34,491 nt of DNA from Gallionella sp. (GTDB lineage: Bacteria; Pseudomonadota; Gammaproteobacteria; Burkholderiales; Gallionellaceae), in the NCBI GenBank assembly GCA_028687335.1, contig JAQUAI010000005.1, positions 113,972 to 148,462 on the forward strand, in the 5' to 3' direction. Of the stretch, positions 1-8,722 are shown in pieces; within the stretch, counting starts at the first letter, position 1, and the number at the start of each line of letters is the position of its first letter. A model generated the notes under the pieces. It was not told where the DNA came from, searched no databases, and saw nothing but the letters and a program-made list of their open reading frames with translations. The translations under genes were made by a program, and so were the position numbers.

Positions 1-819
1 GCCTGCATCCACGTTGTAGATGGCCTTCATGCTGTACTTCAGTGCCACCGCATGGCCGCCGTTCTCACGCACCACGCCCTTGGGTTTGCCTGTCGTGCCT
101 GAGGTGTAGAGGATGTACAGCGGGTCGCTGCCTTTCACCGGTGTGCAACCCACCGCCTTTGATTTTGCCAGCAGCGTCGCCCAGTCATGGTCGCGTCCTG
201 CTGCGAGTGGCGCGTTGCATTGTGGACGTTGGAACACCACGCAGCTTTGTGGTTTGTGTTTCGACAAGTCGATGGCCTTGTTGAGCAAAGGCATGTACTC
301 GATGACGCGCTTGATCTCGATGCCGCATGAAGCGGTGAGGATGACCTTCGGTGTCGAATCGTCGATGCGCTGTGCCAACTCAGGCGGTGCGAAACCACCG
401 AACACCACCGAGTGGATCGCACCCAAACGTGCCACGGCCAACATCGAGATGACCGCCTCGGGAATCATCGGCATGTAGATGATGACGCGGTCGCCTTTGA
501 CCACGCCCAAGTCCGCCAGCATGCCTGCCGTGCGCGCCACTTCATCGGTCAGCTCGGAGTATGTGTACTTGCGTTTGGTATCGGTGACAGGGGAGTCGTA
601 GATGATCGCTGTTTGATCGCCGCGACCGTTCTTCACATGATGATCCAACGCCATGTAAGACGTGTTCATCTCGCCATCACCGAACCAATGGCCGATGCCA
701 TCCGCATCGGTGGTCAGGATCGTCTGCGGTGCCTTGAACCACTCCAATGCTTTGGCTTGGTCACCCCAGAATCCGGCTGGGTCTTTCATGGAACGGTCGT
801 ACTCGGTTTGGTAACTCAT
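1..819 (-). CDS. prpE: Propionate-CoA ligase (propionyl-CoA synthetase), N-terminal part, cut by window edge
   Basis: This gene activates propionate to propionyl-CoA through an acyl-adenylate and so feeds the methylcitrate cycle encoded just upstream. Translating the minus strand from the ATG at 819 gives 273 open codons to the window edge, beginning MSYQTEYDRSMKDPAGFWGD. This matches the N-terminus of the PrpE/acetyl-CoA synthetase family. The P-loop-like adenylation motif YTSGTTGKPKGVVRENGGH is visible near residues 240-260, and the RENGGH continuation is typical of PrpE rather than Acs. A good ribosome site (GAGAGGAG) lies about 7 bases before the ATG. It is the last visible gene of the operon, 83 bases after prpF. 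The C-terminal half, including the regulatory acetylation lysine, lies outside the window. PrpE is much likelier than Acs because of the operon context. Confidence 0.92.
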   Translation of the reverse strand, partial: MSYQTEYDRSMKDPAGFWGDQAKALEWFKAPQTILTTDADGIGHWFGDGEMNTSYMALDHHVKNGRGDQTAIIYDSPVTDTKRKYTYSELTDEVARTAGMLADLGVVKGDRVIIYMPMIPEAVISMLAVARLGAIHSVVFGGFAPPELAQRIDDSTPKVILTASCGIEIKRVIEYMPLLNKAIDLSKHKPQSCVVFQRPQCNAPLAAGRDHDWATLLAKSKAVGCTPVKGSDPLYILYTSGTTGKPKGVVRENGGHAVALKYSMKAIYNVDAG

Positions 820-902
820 GTGTCTGACTCCTCTCATTTAGAACCCGTTTCCTGCCGCCCTTCTAAGGGGTGGTCAAGAGGGAGCATTCTACAAAACAAA
901 CA

Positions 903-2090
903 TCAAAGACTATCGCCGGGAACACGCACGCTACCTTCCATCAACACGCGTGCGCTGCGGCTCATGGTGACTTTCTCGACCTTCCACTCGCCGCCGTTCT
1001 TGCTAGCGGCTGCACCGACTCTTAACGTGCCGGAGGGATGTCCGAACTTCACCACATCGCGCTCACCGCCACCCGCTGCCAGATTCACCAGCGTGCCGGG
1101 GATCGCTGCTGCCGTACCGATGGCGACTGCTGCCGTGCCCATCATGGCATGGTGCAGTTTGCCCATCGATAGCGCACGCACCAGTAGATCGATCTCGGAA
1201 GCGCTTATCTTTTTTCCGCTGGATGACACATGGTCAACAGGGGGCGCGACAAAAGCGACCTTCGGGGTGTGTTGGCGCGTCGCCGCTTCTTCGGGGGTCT
1301 TGATCAGTCCCATGCGCAATGCACCCGCCACGCGGATCTTCTCGAAACGCGCCAGCGCTGCCGGATCGGTGTTGATGGCTTCACGCAATTCGGTACCGGT
1401 GTAACCGATATCCTTTGCATTCACGAACACGGTCGGGATGCCGGCGGTGATCATGGTGGCTGGGAAACTGCCGACACCGGGCACATCGAGTTGATCGACC
1501 AGATTGCTGGTCGGGAACAGGCTGCCGCCTTCTTCACTATCATCGGAGGGGTCCATGAACTCCAGCACGATCTCCGCTGCCGGGAAGGTCACACCATCTA
1601 GCTCGAAATCACCGGTCTCCTGTACCTGACCGTTGCTGACCGGCACATGCGCGATGATGGTCTTGCTGATGTTGGCCTGCCAGATGCGCACGGTGCAGAC
1701 ACCCTCTTTCAAACGTGCGGCATCGATGTATCCGGCATGGATCGCGAAAGCGCCCGCACCGGTGGACAGGTTGCCGCAGTTGCCGCTCCAGTCGACGAAG
1801 TCTTTGTCTATGGAGATCTGACCGTAGAGGTAATCCACGTCATGACCGGGACGCGTACTCTTCGACAGGATCACGCACTTGCTGGTGCTGGAGGTCGCGC
1901 CGCCCATGCCGTCGATCTGAGCGGCATAGGGGTCGGGGCTGCCGATCACGCGTTGGAACAATTTGTCACGCGCTTTGCCCGGCACCTGCGCGGCTTTGGG
2001 CAGATCTTCCAGCCGGAAGAACACACCTTTCGAGGTGCCGCCGCGCATGTACGTTGCGGGGATTTTTATTTGCGGTGCGATGGACATCAT
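903..2090 (-). CDS. prpF: 2-methylaconitate cis-trans isomerase PrpF
   Basis: PrpF isomerises the 2-methylaconitate isomer released by AcnD so that aconitase can rehydrate it. The protein has 395 residues, the usual family length. It contains the N-terminal YMRGGTSKGVFF motif and a Lys in the TSKC segment (Lys71). The Cys in WSGNCGNLS (Cys105) corresponds to the Lys/Cys pair proposed as catalytic in Shewanella PrpF. The start overlaps the acnD stop as ATGA (2087-2090), so translation is probably coupled. An AAGGAG element lies just upstream inside acnD, and a second Met codon follows the first, so the start could be one codon later. The acnD-prpF pairing replaces PrpD in this variant of the methylcitrate cycle. 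Identification is firm. Confidence 0.95.
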   Translation of the reverse strand: MMSIAPQIKIPATYMRGGTSKGVFFRLEDLPKAAQVPGKARDKLFQRVIGSPDPYAAQIDGMGGATSSTSKCVILSKSTRPGHDVDYLYGQISIDKDFVDWSGNCGNLSTGAGAFAIHAGYIDAARLKEGVCTVRIWQANISKTIIAHVPVSNGQVQETGDFELDGVTFPAAEIVLEFMDPSDDSEEGGSLFPTSNLVDQLDVPGVGSFPATMITAGIPTVFVNAKDIGYTGTELREAINTDPAALARFEKIRVAGALRMGLIKTPEEAATRQHTPKVAFVAPPVDHVSSSGKKISASEIDLLVRALSMGKLHHAMMGTAAVAIGTAAAIPGTLVNLAAGGGERDVVKFGHPSGTLRVGAAASKNGGEWKVEKVTMSRSARVLMEGSVRVPGDSL

Positions 2091-4693
2091 GCAGCTCCTT
2101 CGAGGAAGTCCTGCGCAAAGCGCTGCAGTACGCCTCCTGCGTTGTAGACACGTACTTCAGCAGCGGTATCCAGACGGCAGGTGACAGGGATGCGCACTGA
2201 CTCGCCATTCTTGCGATGCATGATCACTGTCAGGTTGGCGCGTGGAGTGATGTCGCCTTCCACATCAAAAGTCTCGGTACCGTCGATGGCGTAGGTCTTG
2301 CGTGTATCGCCCGCCTTGAACTCCAGCGGCAGCACGCCCATGCCGACCAGATTGGTACGGTGGATGCGCTCAAAACCTTCGGCCACGATGGCTTCCACAC
2401 CGGCTAGACGCACGCCTTTGGCCGCCCAGTCGCGCGATGAACCCTGACCGTAGTCTGCACCTGCGATGATGATCAGGTTCTGCTTGCGACCCATGTAGGT
2501 CTCGATGGCTTCCCACATGCGCATCACCTTGCCGTCCGGCTCGACGCGGGCGAGGGAACCTTTCTTCACTTGGCCATCAACCACGGCCATCTCGTTGACC
2601 AGTTGCGGATTGGCGAACGTGGCGCGTTGCGCGGTGAGGTGGTCACCACGGTGCGTCGCATAGGAGTTGAAGTCCTCTTCCGGCAGGCCCATCTTCGCCA
2701 GATATTCACCGGCAGCAGAGTCGAGCAAGATCGCGTTCGAAGGCGATAGGTGGTCTGTTGTGATGTTGTCCGGCAACACTGCGAGCGGACGCATCCCCTT
2801 CATCGTGCGAACACCTGCCAGCGCGCCTTCCCAATACGGCGGACGACGGATGTAGGTGGACTGCGGACGCCAGTCGTACAAGGGGCTCTTCGCCGCTTCG
2901 ATCACGCCCAAGTCGAACATCGGGATGTAGATCTGCTTGAACTGCTCCGGCTTCACGCACTTAGCCACGATGGCGTCGATCTCTTCGTCGGAAGGCCAGA
3001 TGTCTTTCAGCATGACCGGCTTGCCGGACTTGTCGGTGCCCAGTGCATCCTGCTCGATGTCGAGGCGCACCGTACCCGCGATGGCGTAAGCGACCACCAG
3101 CGGTGGGGAAGCCAAAAAGGCCTGCTTCGCATACGGGTGGATACGACCGTCGAAGTTGCGGTTGCCGGAGAGTACGGCGGTGGCGTAAAGGTCGCGGTCA
3201 ATGATCTCCTGTTGGATCTTGGGATCGAGTGCGCCGGACATGCCGTTACAGGTGGTGCAGGCGAAGCCGACGATACCGAAGCCGAGTTTTTCCAGTTCTG
3301 TCAGCAGGCCAGCTTCTTTCAGATACAGCTCGGCAACTTTAGAACCGGGCGCGAAAGAAGTTTTGACCCAGGGCTTGCGCAGCAGACCCAGTGCATTGGC
3401 TTTCTTCGCTAGCAGCGCTGCGGCAACTACGTTGCGTGGGTTGGAAGTATTGGTGCAGGAAGTGATGGCCGCGATGATGACTGCTCCATCTGGCATCAGA
3501 CCCTGCGCTTCTTCGGCCTTGCCCGCTGCCAGCTTGGCTTCATCAGCGATGCCGCGCTCATGCAGGGCGGAAGTCGGCAGACGACGGTGCGGATTGGATG
3601 GCCCCGCCATGTTGCGCACCACGCTGGACAGATCGAAGTTCAGCACGCGCTCGTATTCGGCAGCCGTCATTTGATCTGCCCACAGACCGGTGGTTTTGGC
3701 GTAGTTCTCTACGAGTGCGACCTGTTCAGGCTCGCGGCCCGTCAGTTTCAAGTAGTCGATCGTTTGCTTGTCGATGTAGAACATCGCTGCCGTGCCACCA
3801 TACTCCGGACACATGTTGGAGATGGTCGCGCGGTCGCCGATGGTGAGGCTATCCGCACCTGCACCGAAGAATTCGACCCAAGCGCCGACCACTTTTTCTT
3901 TACGCAGGAACTCGGTCAGCGCCAGCACGATGTCGGTGGCGGTGATGCCGGGCTGACGCTTGCCCACCAGCTTCACGCCGACGATGTCCGGCAGGCGCAT
4001 CATGGAAGGCAAGCCCAACATGACGGTCTCTGCTTCCAGACCGCCGACGCCGATGGCGATCACGCCGAGGGCATCCACGTGCGGAGTGTGCGAGTCAGTC
4101 CCCACGCAGGTATCGGGGAAGGCCACGCCCTCGCGCGCTTGGATCACCGGTGACATCTTCTCCAGATTGATCTGATGCATGATGCCGTTACCCGCAGGGA
4201 TCACGTCCACGTTCTTGAACGCAGTCTTGGTCCACTCGATGAAGTGGAAGCGGTCTTCGTTACGACGGTCTTCGATTTCGCGGTTCTTGCGGAAGGCATC
4301 CTTATCGAAACCGGCAGCCTCCACCGCCAGCGAGTGGTCGACGATCAACTGCGTCGGCACCACAGGGTTGACCAGTGCCGGGTCACCGCCTTGGTCCGCG
4401 ATCGCATCACGCAGACCGGCGAGGTCTACCAATGCAGTCTGGCCGAGGATGTCGTGGCACACCACACGGGCGGGATACCAAGGGAAATCCAGATCACGTT
4501 TGCGTTCGATCAACTGCTTCAGTGCATCGGTCAATTCATCCGGTTCGCAGCGGCGCACCAGTTGCTCTGCCAGCACTTTGGAAGTGTAGGGCAGCTTGGC
4601 ATAAGCGCCTGGCTGGATGGCTTCGACTGCTGCACGGGTGTCGAAGTAGTCCAGCGTGCTCCCCGCTAAAGGCCTACGGTATTTGCTATTCAT
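2087..4693 (-). CDS. acnD: Fe-S-dependent 2-methylcitrate dehydratase AcnD
   Basis: AcnD dehydrates 2-methylcitrate to 2-methylaconitate with a 4Fe-4S cluster. The 868-residue protein has the full aconitase A architecture, with an N-terminal three-subdomain catalytic core and a C-terminal swivel domain. Cluster ligands are visible as Cys413 in ITSCTNTSNPR and Cys479 and Cys482 in FACTTCNGMSG. The swivel domain carries GADYGQGSSRDWAAKG, the substrate-binding serine-arginine motif. Its place between prpC and prpF distinguishes it from housekeeping aconitase AcnA. Only 19 bases separate it from prpC, and its stop overlaps the prpF start. The upstream purine run (AAAGAAAGAAT) is a weak ribosome site, so expression may rely on coupling. 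No prpD gene is present, as expected for an acnD/prpF operon. Confidence 0.95.
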   Translation of the reverse strand: MNSKYRRPLAGSTLDYFDTRAAVEAIQPGAYAKLPYTSKVLAEQLVRRCEPDELTDALKQLIERKRDLDFPWYPARVVCHDILGQTALVDLAGLRDAIADQGGDPALVNPVVPTQLIVDHSLAVEAAGFDKDAFRKNREIEDRRNEDRFHFIEWTKTAFKNVDVIPAGNGIMHQINLEKMSPVIQAREGVAFPDTCVGTDSHTPHVDALGVIAIGVGGLEAETVMLGLPSMMRLPDIVGVKLVGKRQPGITATDIVLALTEFLRKEKVVGAWVEFFGAGADSLTIGDRATISNMCPEYGGTAAMFYIDKQTIDYLKLTGREPEQVALVENYAKTTGLWADQMTAAEYERVLNFDLSSVVRNMAGPSNPHRRLPTSALHERGIADEAKLAAGKAEEAQGLMPDGAVIIAAITSCTNTSNPRNVVAAALLAKKANALGLLRKPWVKTSFAPGSKVAELYLKEAGLLTELEKLGFGIVGFACTTCNGMSGALDPKIQQEIIDRDLYATAVLSGNRNFDGRIHPYAKQAFLASPPLVVAYAIAGTVRLDIEQDALGTDKSGKPVMLKDIWPSDEEIDAIVAKCVKPEQFKQIYIPMFDLGVIEAAKSPLYDWRPQSTYIRRPPYWEGALAGVRTMKGMRPLAVLPDNITTDHLSPSNAILLDSAAGEYLAKMGLPEEDFNSYATHRGDHLTAQRATFANPQLVNEMAVVDGQVKKGSLARVEPDGKVMRMWEAIETYMGRKQNLIIIAGADYGQGSSRDWAAKGVRLAGVEAIVAEGFERIHRTNLVGMGVLPLEFKAGDTRKTYAIDGTETFDVEGDITPRANLTVIMHRKNGESVRIPVTCRLDTAAEVRVYNAGGVLQRFAQDFLEGAA

Positions 4694-4712
4694 AGATTCT
4701 TTCTTTGCTTTC

Positions 4713-5864
4713 TTAACCGCGCTCAGCCAATGGCACCCACTTCAGATTGTCCGGCCCGATGTAGTTCGCACTTGGGCGGATGATCTTGCCGTCGGCGCGT
4801 TGTTCCATCACGTGTGCGCCCCAGCCGGTGACGCGAGAGATGACGAACAGCGGAGTGAACATCTCGGTGGGCACACCCATCTGGTTGTACGACACGGCAG
4901 AGAACCAATCCAGATTCGGGAACATCTTCTTCAATTCCCACATCGTCGTTTCCAAACGCGCGGCGATGTCGAACATCAAAGTATTGCCGTTCTCTTTGGA
5001 CAGACTTTGCGCCACACGTTTGATGACTTCATTGCGTGGGTCAGAGATGGTGTAAACAGGATGGCCGAAACCGATGACGATCTCTTTGCGTTCCACCCGT
5101 GCGCGGATATCGGCTTCTGCTTCATCAGCACTCTTGTAACGGCTCTGGATGCGGAACGCTTCTTCGTTCGCGCCGCCATGTTTAGGACCGCGCAACGCGC
5201 CGATGGCACCGGTGATGCAAGAGTAGATGTCGGAGTTGGTGCCTGCGATGACGCGTGCGGTGAAGGTGGATGCGTTGAACTCATGCTCGGCGTACAGAAT
5301 GAGCGAGGTGTGCATCGCGCGTACCCATGATTCCTTAGCCGGCTTGCCGTGCAACAGATGCAAAAAGTGGCCGCCGATGGAATCGTCGTCGGTCACCACG
5401 TTGATACGTTTGCCCGAGGTGGTGAAGTGATGCCAGTACACCAGCATCGAACCAAAACTCGCCATCATGCGGTCGATGATCTCGACGGTCTTTGCGGGGT
5501 CGTGCTTCTCTGATTCTTGCTCCACCGTGCCGAGTACCGAACAACCCGTACGCATCACATCCATCGGGTGTGCGTTGGCAGGCAGTGCTTCCAGCGCTTG
5601 CTTCACCGCTGCAGGTAGGTCGCGCAGTGTCTTCAGCTTGGCTTTATAGGCTTTGAGTTGAGCAGCAGTAGGCAGCGTGCCGTGGATCAACAAGTGAGCG
5701 ATCTCTTCGAATTCCGCCTTCTCGGCGAAGTCGAGGATGTCATAGCCGCGATAGTGCAGGTCGTTGCCCGTGCGTCCGACGGTACACACCGCCGTGTTAC
5801 CCGCAACGGTGCCGGATAGTGCGACAGATTTCTTGGGCTTCGGTAATGTCGTTTCTTCTGCCAT
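4713..5864 (-). CDS. prpC: 2-methylcitrate synthase
   Basis: PrpC condenses propionyl-CoA with oxaloacetate to give 2-methylcitrate in the cytoplasm. The 383-residue protein belongs to the short type II-like citrate synthase family, in the size range of PrpC rather than the larger GltA. Active-site histidines are visible as His229 in [11 protein letters not shown] and His268 in [14 protein letters not shown]. The C-terminal [19 protein letters not shown] segment is typical of PrpC. The ATG at 5864 is preceded by TTAGGAGA, a good ribosome site. It sits 21 bases after prpB and 19 before acnD in a compact operon. Citrate synthase activity as a side reaction is possible, as known for this family. 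Confidence 0.95.
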   Translation of the reverse strand: MAEETTLPKPKKSVALSGTVAGNTAVCTVGRTGNDLHYRGYDILDFAEKAEFEEIAHLLIHGTLPTAAQLKAYKAKLKTLRDLPAAVKQALEALPANAHPMDVMRTGCSVLGTVEQESEKHDPAKTVEIIDRMMASFGSMLVYWHHFTTSGKRINVVTDDDSIGGHFLHLLHGKPAKESWVRAMHTSLILYAEHEFNASTFTARVIAGTNSDIYSCITGAIGALRGPKHGGANEEAFRIQSRYKSADEAEADIRARVERKEIVIGFGHPVYTISDPRNEVIKRVAQSLSKENGNTLMFDIAARLETTMWELKKMFPNLDWFSAVSYNQMGVPTEMFTPLFVISRVTGWGAHVMEQRADGKIIRPSANYIGPDNLKWVPLAERG

Positions 5865-5885
5865 GTCATTCTCCTAATTGAAAAG

Positions 5886-6767
5886 TTATTCAGCACCTTT
5901 TTCAGCGAACAAGCGATCGAGCTGCTGCTCGAACTCGTGATAGCCGAGATAGTCGTAAAGCTCCATACGTGTCTGCATCGTGGGCACGACGTTCGACTGT
6001 GTGCCATCGGCGAGGATGTGTTGATACACGTTCAGCGCCGCCTTGCTCATGGCGCGGTAGGCGGAGAGGGGATACAGCACCAACTGCACGCCCACGCCGG
6101 ATAACTCCTTCGTGGTGAAGAGTGGTGTCGCACCGAACTCGGTGATGTTCGCTAACACCGGCACGTTCACCGCCTTGGTGAATTCTTTGTATTGCTCAAG
6201 CTTGGTCATCGCCTCGGGGAAGATCATGTCCGCACCCGCTTCGACACAGGCTTGCGCACGGTCGATGGCGGACTGCATGCCTTCGACGGCTAGCGCATCG
6301 GTGCGCGCCATGATGACGAAGCTGCTATCTACACGCGCATCCACCGCTGCCTTCACACGATCCACCATCTCGCTCTGACTCACGATGGCTTTGTTAGGAC
6401 GGTGACCACAACGCTTCTGCATCACTTGGTCTTCGATGTGGAAACCGGCCGCACCCGCTTGCGCCACTTCGCGTGTCGCACGCGCGATGTTGAATGCGCC
6501 ACCCCAGCCTGTGTCCACATCCACCAGCAGCGGCAGATCACTTGCAGCAGTGATGCGACGAGTGTCTTCGCAGACGTCATGCAAAGTGGTGATGCCTAAG
6601 TCTGGGATGCCCAATGAAGAAGCGGCCACGCCGCCACCTGAAAGGTACAGCGCCTTGTGGCCACTCTTCTGCGCAAGGATGGCGCAGTAGGCGGTGACGG
6701 CACCGACCACTTGCAGTGGGGAATTGTCTTTCACTGCTTGGCGCAGTTTGTTACCGGGTGTGCTCAT
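5886..6767 (-). CDS. prpB: 2-methylisocitrate lyase
   Basis: PrpB splits 2-methylisocitrate into pyruvate and succinate, the last step of the methylcitrate cycle. The 293-residue protein is a member of the isocitrate lyase/PEP mutase superfamily. It shows the metal-binding [11 protein letters not shown] region and the KRCGH catalytic motif with Cys120. The N-terminal [25 protein letters not shown] region is also family-typical. The ATG at 6767 follows an AAAGGAGA ribosome site. It is separated from the upstream regulator gene by a stretch largely made of a palindromic repeat, so readthrough of the gntR transcript is not certain. I saw no separate strong promoter in that stretch. Assignment as PrpB rather than AceA rests on the KRCGH motif, length and operon context. 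Confidence 0.95.
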   Translation of the reverse strand: MSTPGNKLRQAVKDNSPLQVVGAVTAYCAILAQKSGHKALYLSGGGVAASSLGIPDLGITTLHDVCEDTRRITAASDLPLLVDVDTGWGGAFNIARATREVAQAGAAGFHIEDQVMQKRCGHRPNKAIVSQSEMVDRVKAAVDARVDSSFVIMARTDALAVEGMQSAIDRAQACVEAGADMIFPEAMTKLEQYKEFTKAVNVPVLANITEFGATPLFTTKELSGVGVQLVLYPLSAYRAMSKAALNVYQHILADGTQSNVVPTMQTRMELYDYLGYHEFEQQLDRLFAEKGAE

Positions 6768-6798
6768 CTTTACATCTCCTTTTTACGCTGATTGTTTT

Positions 6799-6906
6799 GT
6801 AGGTCGGGTTTGAGCGTGTGTTGTTGGGGCTTTAGCCCCTTACAACCACGGCCTAATCCTTGCGGGTACAACCCGACGCTGTTCGTCAGGCTGAAGCCTG
6901 ACCTAC
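6799..6906. repeat. Compound palindromic (REP/BIME-like) intergenic element
   Basis: About 108 bases are bounded by inverted ends, GTAGGTCGGG at 6799-6808 and CCTGACCTAC at 6897-6906. Inside are three further inverted repeats. GTCGGGTT at 6803-6810 pairs with AACCCGAC at 6870-6877. GGGGCTTTAGCCCC forms a hairpin at 6826-6839. GTCAGGCT/AGCCTGAC forms a hairpin near 6884-6901. This resembles multi-hairpin REP/BIME elements that are dispersed between genes in many proteobacteria. The element overlaps the last codons and stop of the gntR gene. It could stabilise or attenuate the transcript between gntR and prpB. I see no second copy in this window, so its repeated nature in the genome is inferred. 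Confidence 0.6.
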
Positions 6907-7578
6907 CTCTTCCTCTTTATCGATCATTTCGCTGATGCTCTTCCATGCGCCGTGGATGTGACGACGCATGAGGAGTTCTGCCAGTTCGCCGTCGCGTTGT
7001 TCCAATGCGGCGACGATCTGGCGGTGTTGTTGCAATGCGGGTTTGGTGCGGGTGGCTTTGCGGCTGGTGCGATAGCGGCACATGCGCAGCAGTTGGTATT
7101 GCTCACTGCCGAGCATGTCCATCAGCATCTGGTTGCGGCTGCCGCGTGCGATCTGGAAATGGAAATCGAGGTCGCCCTCGCTTTGTGAATAGACTTTGCC
7201 GCCGACTTTTTCGATCTGCTCTTCGTGGTTGTCGAGTAGCTTTTTTAGATTGGCGATCTCTTCATTGCTCATCTGTGTGGCGGCGAGGCGGCAGGCCATA
7301 CCTTCCAGCGCTTCGCGTACACCATAGATGTCCGCGAGGGTCTTGCGATCCAGCACCACCACGCGAGTCCCTGCGTTGGGGATGCGCGTAACTAAACGCA
7401 TGCCTTCCAAATGTCGTAGTGCTTCACGCAATGGACCGCGCCCCATGCCGAAGCGTTCAGCCAACTCCGCCTCGTTTAATTTCTGGCCTTGCGCTAGCTC
7501 GCCAGTGACGATGCTATGCGCCAAACGATGTGTTGCAAGGTCCGCGAGGGTGCCTTGTTCTGGAACTTGAAGCAGCAT
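6886..7578 (-). CDS. GntR-family (FadR/FCD type) transcriptional regulator of the prp operon
   Basis: This is a probable ligand-responsive repressor or activator of the methylcitrate genes. With the ATG at 7578 it has 230 residues. An N-terminal winged helix-turn-helix spans about 15-75 (AHSIVTGELAQGQKLNEAEL, then GRGPLREALRHLEG). It is followed by an all-helical FCD ligand domain with acidic and histidine residues (DLDFHFQIA; a later MRRHIHGAW segment) fitting the metal-binding FCD type. A TTG at 7602 would add eight residues. I prefer 7578 because GGAGAG lies 6 bases before it, and because the upstream extension would run through a perfect palindrome that looks like an operator. The last residues (VGQASA) and the stop are encoded by a palindromic repeat. 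Autoregulation is inferred from two adjacent palindromes. Confidence 0.88.
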   Translation of the reverse strand: MLLQVPEQGTLADLATHRLAHSIVTGELAQGQKLNEAELAERFGMGRGPLREALRHLEGMRLVTRIPNAGTRVVVLDRKTLADIYGVREALEGMACRLAATQMSNEEIANLKKLLDNHEEQIEKVGGKVYSQSEGDLDFHFQIARGSRNQMLMDMLGSEQYQLLRMCRYRTSRKATRTKPALQQHRQIVAALEQRDGELAELLMRRHIHGAWKSISEMIDKEEEVGQASA

Positions 7579-7590
7579 TTCATGCTCTCC

Positions 7591-7604
7591 GATTGTCGAC
7601 AATC
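7591..7604. promoter_or_regulatory. Probable GntR operator 1 (14-bp perfect palindrome)
   Basis: GATTGTCGACAATC is a perfect 14-bp palindrome directly next to the gntR ribosome site (7585-7590, minus strand). It shares the core TGTCGACA with a second palindrome 63 bp away (centre to centre). GntR-family dimers bind such short palindromes, so an autoregulatory and operon-controlling operator is likely. Binding is inferred. Confidence 0.65.
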
Positions 7605-7649
7605 TTGGCGAATCCTAGCACTTGATAGTAAAAATGTGGTGTATTTGCT

Positions 7650-7671
7650 TAAATAATGTCGACATTATTTA
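7650..7671. promoter_or_regulatory. Probable GntR operator 2 (22-bp perfect palindrome)
   Basis: A 22-bp perfect palindrome is centred on GTCGAC at 7660/7661, with AT-rich arms (AATAATGTCGACATTATT at the core). It lies in the divergent region between gntR and rplM, about 62 bp upstream of the rplM -35 box. A weak possible minus-strand promoter (TTTAAG, 17 bases, TACTAT) would overlap its gntR-proximal arm. Its role is inferred from symmetry and the core shared with operator 1. Confidence 0.65.
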
Positions 7672-7732
7672 TTTTTATCTATGTTCGCGCTGCGCTATTG
7701 AGGCGATCCGAAGCACTCGATGTAAATAGCGT

Positions 7733-7761
7733 TTGACAGGGTTGGGAGGGTGAAATAGAAT
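7733..7761 (+). promoter_or_regulatory. Sigma-70 promoter of rplM-rpsI
   Basis: A consensus -35 box TTGACA (7733-7738) is followed by a 17-base spacer and TAGAAT (7756-7761), a five-of-six match to the -10 consensus. Transcription would start near 7768, giving a leader of about 40 bases before the rplM ATG at 7808. This also rules out the in-frame ATG at 7760 as the start. Confidence 0.85.
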
Positions 7762-7807
7762 GCGCGCCCTTCGAGGTTTACTGTTTGAATATTTAGGAAT
7801 TGTGGCT

Positions 7808-8245
7808 ATGAAAACATTTTCCGCTAAAGCCGAAGAAGTCCAGCACGACTGGCTTCTGGTTGACGCAGCTGACCAAGTACTTGGTCGTTTGGCAGCACAA
7901 ATCGCTGCGCGTCTGCGTGGCAAGCATAAAGCAATCTATACACCGCACGTTGATACCGGCGACTTCGTCGTTGTGGTTAACGCGGATAAGCTGCGCGTGA
8001 CTGGCAACAAGGCTGAAGCCAAGTTGTACCATCGTCATACCGGCTACCCTGGCGGTTTGTACACTACCAATTTCACTAAGATGCAACAGCGTCATCCACA
8101 GCGCGTGCTGGAAAAAGCGGTCAAAGGTATGTTGCCTAAAGGCCCGCTGGGTTACGCAATGTTGCGCAAGATGAAGGTCTATGCAGGTGCAACTCATCCG
8201 CACACTGCGCAACAACCTAAACCCATCAATCTGCTGAAGGCTTAA
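7808..8245 (+). CDS. rplM: 50S ribosomal protein L13
   Basis: L13 is an early assembly protein of the large ribosomal subunit. The 145-residue product shows the family core: [16 protein letters not shown] at the N-terminus, then [18 protein letters not shown], then [10 protein letters not shown]. The C-terminal [19 protein letters not shown] block is also typical. I start it at 7808 because this gives the usual length and MKTFSAK N-terminus. AGGAA lies 8 bases upstream, and the longer in-frame ATG at 7760 overlaps the promoter -10 box. rpsI follows after two bases, the universal L13-S9 pair, so the two are co-transcribed. Confidence 0.97.
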   Translation: MKTFSAKAEEVQHDWLLVDAADQVLGRLAAQIAARLRGKHKAIYTPHVDTGDFVVVVNADKLRVTGNKAEAKLYHRHTGYPGGLYTTNFTKMQQRHPQRVLEKAVKGMLPKGPLGYAMLRKMKVYAGATHPHTAQQPKPINLLKA

Positions 8246-8247
8246 TC

Positions 8248-8640
8248 ATGAGCGTTAACTACAACTACGGAACAGGTCGTCGCAAGAGCGCGGTGGCACG
8301 TGTATTCATCAAGCCGGGCAAGGGCGATATCGTTGTGAACGATAAGCCAGTGGACGTGTTTTTCTCGCGCGAAACCGGCCGTATGATCGTGCGTCAGCCT
8401 TTGGCTCTGACCGAGACGCTGACCAAGTTCGATATCATGGTTAACGTAATCGGCGGCGGCGAAGCTGGTCAAGCTGGTGCGGTTCGCCACGGCATTACTC
8501 GTGCATTGATCGATTACAACGTAGAATTCAAGCCTGTGCTGAAGCAAGCCGGTTTGGTAACTCGCGATGCTCGTGAAGTTGAGCGTAAAAAGGTCGGTCT
8601 GCGCAAAGCGCGTCGCAGGAAACAGTTCTCCAAGCGTTAA
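8248..8640 (+). CDS. rpsI: 30S ribosomal protein S9
   Basis: S9 is a small-subunit protein whose C-terminal tail reaches the P-site tRNA. The 130-residue product begins [20 protein letters not shown] and ends in the basic tail [18 protein letters not shown]. The SKR terminus is the conserved tRNA-contacting end, and the length matches the family. The start is two bases after the rplM stop, so translation is probably coupled. A strong hairpin terminator follows 20 bases after the stop. Confidence 0.97.
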   Translation: MSVNYNYGTGRRKSAVARVFIKPGKGDIVVNDKPVDVFFSRETGRMIVRQPLALTETLTKFDIMVNVIGGGEAGQAGAVRHGITRALIDYNVEFKPVLKQAGLVTRDAREVERKKVGLRKARRRKQFSKR

Positions 8641-8660
8641 TTCGCGAGGATGTACAGAGA

Positions 8661-8684
8661 AAGCCGCCTTTGGGCGGCTTTTTT
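8661..8684 (+). terminator. Rho-independent terminator of rplM-rpsI
   Basis: An eight-base stem, AAGCCGCC paired with GGCGGCTT, has a four-base loop (TTTG) and is followed by a run of Ts (8679-8684). It ends the ribosomal protein transcript before argC. Confidence 0.9.
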
Positions 8685-8722
8685 CATTTATTATTTACGC
8701 CCTCTAAAACAAGGAGCGAACC

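Noticed and set aside
412..1404. Long plus-strand open frame over the prpE-prpF region
   Set aside because: It runs antisense to two well-supported genes, has no family resemblance and no ribosome site; it is a codon-bias shadow.
7579..7602. TTG start giving eight extra residues to the GntR regulator
   Set aside because: The extension lies in the palindromic operator and ribosome site; ATG 7578 has GGAGAG at proper spacing.
7760..7807. Upstream ATG extending rplM by 16 residues
   Set aside because: It overlaps the -10 box of a near-consensus promoter, and L13 proteins start at the MKTFSAK position.
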